DNA of 64,000 bases from Syngnathus acus (lineage: Eukaryota; Chordata; Actinopteri; Syngnathiformes; Syngnathidae): positions 5,729,664 to 5,793,663 of the forward strand of contig NC_051088.1 of the NCBI RefSeq assembly GCF_901709675.1. Direction: 5' to 3'. Below, in pieces: positions 57,703 through 64,000 of this stretch (position 1 is the first letter of the stretch; each line of letters opens with the position of its first letter). The position numbers and the translations under genes were made by a program. The notes under the pieces were generated by a model. That model ran no database searches. It saw only the letters and a program-made list of their open reading frames with translations, and was not told the DNA's origin.

Positions 57703-57708
57703 AATAAA
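57703..57708 (+). terminator. Poly(A) signal of the MASP2-like gene
   Basis: AATAAA lies about 325 nt after the stop codon, followed by a GT-rich stretch (TGTTTTATGATGATCTGTGATC region). This supports a genuine transcript end directly after the CUB2 exon, so the short gene is not simply cut off by the window or by a missing assembly piece. Confidence 0.6.
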
Positions 57709-57719
57709 ATGTTTTATGA

Positions 57720-60582
57720 TGATCTGTGATCGGACTGGGTCTTTGAAATACCGTGGTAATTCTTCAGTGTGAATGAGCTGATCAAATAGTGCTTTGTTTT
57801 AGTTGCGACACAGAGGCATTTAATGCCCATCAGTTCACTTTCAGTGAGAGAGAAGGGGGAAAAAAGCAGCATTTGAGCTGTGAAAGCCACTTCTTTAACC
57901 TTCATCCATTATGCCGTTTTCTCCTACCTAATTTCAGCTTTACTTCTCTGCCAAAACAGTTATTATAGGGTGCTCCACTATAATGAAATTGCTTCTAATT
58001 TGGCACTTTGCACTTGCTCACTAACATTTAATCCGTCTCCATCGAGCAAATAGGGCAAAGGAGCACATGAAGAGTAAGTGTTGAGGTGCCAGAGAAGCAC
58101 CCTTGTATTAATTTAGTCATTTCTTTTTATGACGTCCTCTGTGAATAATGTGGAATTTGGCTGACATTATGACAAATCAGCATATAGTAACTGTTCCATT
58201 TCTTCATTCTGTATAATTTTGGTTTCAAAGAAATTACTGGTGTTGCGTCCATCAGTTTGTGATAAGAACTATCGCTGACTTAAGATGCAGACTACGACAA
58301 TGTGCTAGCGACTGATTGGACACTTCCTTATGCTTATCGCTTGTTAACACAAGGAGGAGTTCAAAATAATTCAGAATCAAGCATGAGTTAAAAACAGTGG
58401 ACCAAATAGTTCCAAATACTGTTGATCTCAATAGGAAATGTTTTTAGAAAGTGAACAGAATATTTTTTTTTTTCAATGCAAACATTGTTGACAGTTTCAG
58501 ACTACACAATATGATTGAAAAATGTACTCGTGACACAATCGGCTGCTCGCACAGCAGCCCAGTCGGATCTAATCCCACAGGAATTACGCCCACCATGACA
58601 CCCATAAAGGTGTCTAGCAGTAGCATGCTGCCTGCCGACTTACTTCTGCATCATATGCATGAATTTATTGACAAAATACAGCCACAGCCACTGATTATAA
58701 ATGACTTATTCTTTTTGACAGAAACAGTAGTATTTTTCTCCCAGACAAATATATTCTACTCTTATGTAGGTTGACATTCAAGACATTACAATGTATTTAA
58801 AATGTTACCCATAGAAAATACTATCAAGTGAATTGGCTGAAATGGCCAGCATCATAAAAATGTGTTCATGAAATATTTTAAGTCAACAATTACCATATTA
58901 ACAAAAAGAATTAGTATGTCCAGAGTGATGCTTCCATTTTGTGACGTTTAATAGGAAATCCAGGAATGAAAAACGCCTTGCGGTTTTTACTGGAAATGAC
59001 TAATTCTGTTTATAACTAGTACTGATTTACACTACATTCTGATTTTCACAATGAGTACCATGTCCATTCTGTGTCTGTTGCTATCTCTTCACACTTTTCG
59101 TCATAGCTGGTACACTTCAATGGTCTCCTGTGATATCACCCATGATGGCTTGAACTCTCAAATTTTATCTTACTTCTTGGAGTATTTGTTGAGGTGTCCC
59201 ACTCTATAAAGATGCGATGAGTTTTTTGCAATAAAGTCCAAAATACAAACAGTACTGTACATGTGTTGCAGCGGGCATGTGAGGGGAAGTCAAGTGAGAG
59301 TTCCAGCTTTAACGGACCGTGTTGTTTACGTCACACATATCTTAAATACTTACGAACAAGGTCATGGAGACCTCGGTGTGCGCAAGGCTCACCCTTGTGG
59401 ATAAATCGAACGTATGTGTTAGCTGGAGAAAAGATGATGTCGTACATGACTCACATGGACCTGCATTTTGTGTCTACTAAAGCAAAAGATAAGTTTCATA
59501 ATAATGGTATTATAGACTGCTGGCTTGACATAATTCAAGGATGAAGCAGAATCTTTGTTACCCACACATGTTGCCTGGGTGTGTGCAATGAAGCTTAACA
59601 TATACAAAGTGATGAACATCTTATCTTGTCTAACTCTTTATTAGGAAAATGATAAATTAGTCTGCGCACTCGACTATAACGCGATATCAAGCAGGGTCGT
59701 GCTCTACGCAAATGTACAGTCACTATTTGCATACTGTATATCTTGGAAATCATTTTGCTCCCCCCCCAGATCTTGAGATGCATTTCTGTCACTCAATCAA
59801 TCAGCCGTAACACAGAAACCCGACAAGATAAAAAAAAACGTCATTACTGTACTTAGAAATCAAACGTGCAACATAGGAGTGGTCACGCCCATCCACGCTC
59901 CGATTACAAATATTACGTACTGCCACAAAAGCACAAAATTGTTTTGAAAGTAAGGCGGAAAAGTGTTGTCTGCGTCACGGTCTACATTCTGAGCTGGATT
60001 CTCGTCTCTGGTGACCAGTCCAAGCTGGTACACCACATCTTGCCTTACGTCAGATGGAATAGACTCCAGATTGATGACAGAATATAAGAGATAACTTGCA
60101 TGGAGCACTTTATGGACAGATGGGAAACATATCAGGCAGTTACCAGGATATGTCAAGGAAGATTCAGTATTTAAAAAAAATGACTGGCCTCAATCAAGAA
60201 ACTAAGAAAAAAAGCACATCCGCATCTGATTCTCTGAGGTCAATTTCTTCATATTAAAGTCAACTGTAATGTTCCCTCTTATCAGCAGACATTAAATTAC
60301 ACACAAAAGCTTGTGATGTTCTTTTCACATCTAAATAGGGAATATCTGTGATTGTTGTCAGACTTGTGCATAGCCCTCCACTTCTGCTTGAGGCAAAAGC
60401 ATTGAAGTGGTTTGAAAGTTGTACAAAATGCTACAAACACCAACCTTGTTGACATTTATACGAGATCCGGCTGTAAAAATAGTATCAGTAACGCAATGCG
60501 AATTCATTCTGCTGGCCCTGAAGCAGTCCACGTAAGCAGTTATGAGTCTGTGCTCAAGTAAGGTAAGAGACTATTTCCCCTG
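57720..60582. other. Intergenic DNA between the MASP2-like gene and dffa
   Basis: About 2.9 kb with no exon for CCP modules or a trypsin-like domain on either strand. I looked for a large open frame with an AAH, DIAL or GDSGG type block and found none. It contains scattered A/T tracts and an unclassified open frame of about 107 codons at 58451 without domain features. Confidence 0.6.
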
Positions 60583-62314
60583 TTAAGGCGGCGTTGCTTG
60601 GCTCTCCTCGTCGTTCTTCTCAGGAGGCGGCTGGCTGCTGCCCCCTTGCGGTACGTTGCCCCTCATAGATTGCACGGCCTGGACCTGCTGAAGACGTCGT
60701 TTTAGCTCCGATTCACAGTCTTGAAGCAGGGTCGATGTCCTGACTTTGTCCCAGCCTAGCACCTGCTGCATAGCTTGCTCCCCTTTGGACACCACCATCT
60801 TTAAACACAAAGTGTTTCGTTTTAATAGAAATACCTCAACAAAAATACAAAGCGGCCTCTTAGGTTGGACGTGCCTCAAGTTGTACAATTCATAATTTTA
60901 AGATACACACATTTTATTTAAGGTCAAACCTAAAATAAATTGGATTTAGCCCTACCCAACATAATTTGGATTGGTCCAACCATTTTCCACTACAAAGAAG
61001 GTGTACCTTGCTCAATGCTTGAAAATGTACTGAAGCAACTAGTTTGAAGTTGCACTTAATGATTCAGTGGAGTGAGAAAATCCGGCAAAGAAGGGGAATG
61101 AGGACTTAACGTGGGAAAACCTATTAAGGACATGGCACTGAAGAACCTGCAGCTCCTGCGATCAACGAGACATGTTTTAAGGTATTCATAATGTATCGCT
61201 TCAGCCTGCATGGAAACACGACTGACCAACTCCAACAAAGCCATTGTACCAAAGAAAAAACAAGGGTGGGCAGGGAACATTATAAACTTATTATGAACTA
61301 GAAAGCACTTGAGTTATACCAACACACACATAATGCTCAATCAAGAAAGTGCCAAGAACTGCATAATGTTGTTACCTGGAGATCTTCAGTGCACAGCCTG
61401 GTTTCTGGGCTTGTTTTTCCTTTCAGGACCATCAAAGTCCTGGAAGTGAATCCTGACGCTTGATCCACCTCCATTGCGTCAGGCACATCAGCACCTACAG
61501 TATTTGCAACATAAACAGATGAAATGGTCGCTCGCAGAGATTCTTCAATCGCTTCACGGAGATCAGACTATTCAACTGTGACAATAGTTCCACCTAGTGG
61601 CATCAGGGTGACTTTTCTAAAATAAATGCAGCACAACTAAGGTTCGAGCTAAACCTGCCACAAGTCTCACATCTACAGAGAGTTAAAAGCTCTCAATCAA
61701 TTGAACATGCATGCTTTTGAAATGTGGCAGGAAGCCACAGTAGCTTGGAAAAACCCACGCAAGTACAGGGAGAACATGCAAACTTTCCACAGGAAGGCCT
61801 TAGTCAACTGTGGGGCTGCTGTGTTTGCCACAACACCAATGTGATGCCCAGTTGTTACGATTTTGATTCGTGTAAGATTAAGATTTTTCATTTTAAAAAG
61901 AAGTCGCTTTCAACCTACCTCCCTCACTGGGCCGCCTTGTCTCTTCCTGTGGCTGTACGTCTTCTTTCTCCACTGCTTTGATGAAGAGTTGGAGCAAATC
62001 TTTTGATTGCCTCTCTTCCTCCCGACGGTCTAAAACCATCTGTAGCGTTTCCTGTAGGTTCTCAGTCTTCTTTTCTTGGAAGCCGAGAGCAGAAGCAAGC
62101 TCAGGGCGGGGGACATCCACCAAGCACTGGAACATGTGACACAGATTTTACACAAAGTACTCATTTAGATGACACATAATGGAAGACAGTGTTTGTATTG
62201 GCTTGTGCAGATACTGTACCTCAGAGAGAGGGTATCTCTCTCTCTCTCTCGCTACGCGCACGCACACACACACACACACACACACACGCACGCACGCGCG
62301 CGCGCGCGCGCGCG

Positions 62315-62390
<76 letters not shown>

Positions 62391-63504
62391 GACAAACAGG
62401 ACTGGCACCTGTAAGTCTTCCTCACACATGAGGATGATGCTGGCCAGGTCTTGTTTCAGCTGCAAGGCCAAGTCCAACCATGGTGTAGTTCCATCAGTTG
62501 CGTCCACAGTGTCGCTGCTCTCAAGTATCACGGAATCCCTTGCCATCCACGCTGTGCCACCATCAACTGCAATGGAAGGCACAAAGAGGTGCACAGAATG
62601 CCATTCAAATTAAAAAAGCATAACAAAAATCAAAATAAAAAGATAAGATAGTAAATAATTTTAAGGCTGAATCAAATAGGCTCACCTCTGCGAAGTGGCG
62701 ACCACGTTTCCTTTTCATGCAGCAACATGAACTTTGTGTTTAAGGGTAAACACCAAAAATAGGCTTCGTCCTCAACTATTGTCCCATCATCTTCTAAGAC
62801 CACTGTGACTGGGTCATGTGGTGTGAAACCAAGAAACTCACTTCCTGAAATGAAACAATTGGACTTTGATGATATCACAAGAATAACGTCACTAACATCT
62901 TTGAATGCTTCTCTCACCTGTGGACATACTGATCAGAAATGCTTGTGTGTTGAGTTGCTTATTTGAAAAGAAAAAAAATAGTCTCGATATCACTACAATA
63001 TCATATTGAATCCCGGCAAAACTTTTGGCCAACGCCTGGTGATGACTAGCATTTAAGGAATGAGAGGACAGGAGGGAGGTATGTTTTTCACTCGTTTCAC
63101 GTTCAGCTCCAGCAAGTTTCAGCACGTTAGAAATGTAGTGAGACAAATAGCCAGCTCTTGATCATGGATAAGATTCTGCGGCCACGACAGCAGTGCTGAG
63201 ACGACTGTTAGTAACAAGTCAATGTAGGATTCATTACTGCTCTATACATTATAAATAAAAACGATGAATGCGGATCACAGAGTCGTTCATATGAAACAGT
63301 TTTAACATTAAATTCGATGTTAGCCTTGTTTTTTTGTGCACGGGCTTTACAACGTTTTTAAATCAAGCGAGGCATCAACAAAGTTGTGTTTAAAATGTGC
63401 ATCATCTCACCTTTAACCTTCAGCTCCTCAAGCGAAGGAACGACCAGGCCATATGACTTCTGGCGTGTAAAATTGCACACCTTACACGGCCTGCGATCCG
63501 CCAT
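60583..63504 (-). CDS. dffa: DNA fragmentation factor subunit alpha (ICAD/DFF45), complete
   Basis: Chaperone and inhibitor of the caspase-activated DNase DFFB; caspase-3 cleavage frees the nuclease during apoptosis. Six exons on the minus strand, in transcript order: 63504-63411, 62844-62686, 62566-62409, 62126-61919, 61494-61376, 60798-60583 (TAA). All phases agree and give 317 residues. The N-terminal CIDE-N domain spans exons 1-2 (QKSYGLVVPSLEELK, VTVVLEDDGTIVEDEAYF, CLPLNTKFMLL). Exon 3 holds the first caspase site, VDATD followed by GTTPW, then LKQDLASIILMCEEDLQ. Exon 4 is a helical, Glu-rich stretch (LQMVLDRREEERQSKDLLQ). Exon 6 carries the C-terminal helical domain (VLGWDKV, CESELKRRLQQVQAVQSMR). 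The position of the human second caspase site reads DAMEVDQ here. Start ATG at 63504 gives MADRRPCKVCNF, aligned with the family start. Human DFFA also adjoins CORT and PEX14. Confidence 0.95.
61690..61800 (-). repeat. Fragment of the GGATG-tailed repeat family in dffa intron 4
   Basis: ACCCACGCAAGTACAGGGAG then AACATGCAAACTTTCCACAG is the complement of the GGAGTTTGCATGTTCTCC block of the copy at 2136. Confidence 0.65.
62246..62389. repeat. (CA)n/(CG)n alternating purine-pyrimidine tract in dffa intron 3
   Basis: About 140 bp of CA repeats interrupted by a CGCGCG block near 62297-62316. In the dffa transcript (minus strand) it reads as UG repeats starting about 20 nt downstream of the exon 3 splice donor at 62408. 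Confidence 0.95.
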
Positions 63505-63849
63505 TGTGCGCAGAAACGTAGAACTATTATGGTTATTAAGAATCCAGGAGCGCTCTCAGTAGTTGGCAGTTTCGAATACAGGAACGCTGTTGCCGAAAGG
63601 AATTGTGGGATATGTAGTCCCTTTTGCGTACACATCACTTTCCCCTAAAAGTACAGTAGCTACTTTCCGAAAGAAGCTATATGTTTAAACTGTGGGTGGA
63701 ATGCATGCCCCGTTTCAAATGCAAACTATATCTATATATTTATTGAGCCAATTCAAATTTAATGTTTGGGTTTCGGTCAGCGAGTGCGCTTGACTTTGAG
63801 CTCAGACAAAAGCAATCAAACACCGAGCAGCCTTATTGCTAAGTGCAAG
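63505..63849. promoter_or_regulatory. Shared head-to-head promoter region dffa / pex14
   Basis: Only 345 bp separate the dffa and pex14 start codons, so the interval probably acts as a bidirectional promoter. Read on the minus strand, 63620-63599 gives ACTACATATCCCACAATTCC, which resembles the ZNF143/Staf consensus (ACTACAATTCCCAGCATGC), a factor common at divergent housekeeping promoters. No TATA box is evident near the expected start sites. Confidence 0.5.
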
Positions 63850-63885
63850 ATGGCATCCACGGACCAGTCTGATCCACCAGCACAG
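63850..63885 (+). CDS. pex14: Peroxin 14, first coding exon (gene continues to the right)
   Basis: PEX14 is the peroxisomal membrane docking protein for the PEX5/PEX7 import receptors. The exon encodes MASTDQSDPPAQ, ending at a GT (GTCAAT, a weak-looking donor). Human PEX14 begins MASSEQAEQPSQ, a close match, with a short first exon. In human the gene lies next to DFFA, diverging from it, exactly as here. The ATG context (GCAAGATGG) has G at +4. The call rests on 12 residues plus synteny, so it is probable, not certain; the remaining exons lie beyond the window. Confidence 0.7.
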
Positions 63886-64000
63886 GTCAATAATGTCACT
63901 TGTCTGTTAATATCCATAGGCACGAGCATGCGCTCTTGCAGCGTGCACTTTGTTCTTTAAATGCCACTACATTCGGCCTCGTCTGGCTGCTTTCATTCTG

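Noticed and set aside
57720-60582. Possible CCP or serine protease exons completing the MASP2-like gene
   Set aside because: No open frame with paired-Cys CCP pattern or protease catalytic motifs was seen on either strand. A profile search would settle this.
62169-62613. Frames of repeated His-Thr and Val-Cys around the CA tract
   Set aside because: Translation of a dinucleotide repeat inside dffa intron 3.

Overview
The window is vertebrate nuclear DNA, almost certainly from a ray-finned (teleost) fish. The evidence is multi-exon genes with GT/AG introns, a [Pro2]-somatostatin-14 gene of the teleost SS2/cortistatin type, several fish-type tRNA-derived SINEs and hAT/Tc1-like remnants, and many microsatellites. 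I cannot name the species. All gene calls below come from exon-by-exon translation with checked splice phases; family names are from memory of vertebrate proteins, not from a search.

Layout. (1) 3295-18956, + strand: the 3' half of a contactin (CNTN3/4/5/6 type GPI-anchored neural cell adhesion molecule). It runs from the sixth Ig domain through four FN3 domains to the GPI signal, in 11 exons separated by repeat-rich introns. (2) 18957-25443: contactin 3' flank and intergenic DNA with LINE and other repeat debris. (3) 25444-32847, +: complete exosc10 (nuclear exosome 3'-5' exonuclease Rrp6), 25 coding exons, 885 codons. (4) 33758-37345, +: complete srm (spermidine synthase), 8 exons. (5) 37346-42292: intergenic DNA with a decayed BED-type hAT transposase. 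(6) 42293-43563, +: cort/sst2, two exons, with a clear TATA box and a CRE half site. (7) 43820-54437: about 10.6 kb without a recognisable gene. (8) 54490-57377, +: a MASP2-like gene encoding only CUB1-EGF-CUB2, with no CCP modules and no serine protease domain, and with its own poly(A) signal. (9) 60583-63504, -: complete dffa (ICAD/DFF45), six exons. (10) 63850-63885, +: first coding exon of pex14, head-to-head with dffa.

The gene set exosc10-srm-masp2 and cort-dffa-pex14 corresponds to human 1p36.22, but here masp2-like sits between cort and dffa, and neither tardbp nor casz1 is seen. The genes do not form one pathway. They are RNA decay, polyamine synthesis, a neuropeptide, lectin-pathway complement, apoptotic DNA fragmentation and peroxisome import, kept together by old synteny.

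The most interesting item is the protease-less MASP2-like gene. Its reading frame ends a few codons past what looks like the ancestral CUB2/CCP1 splice donor, at a point where local synteny is also rearranged. Other points of note are two hAT elements flanked by three copies of one 8-bp target, a long UG tract just inside a dffa intron next to a splice donor, an altered second caspase site in dffa, and several tandem duplications and perfect hairpins in non-coding DNA.
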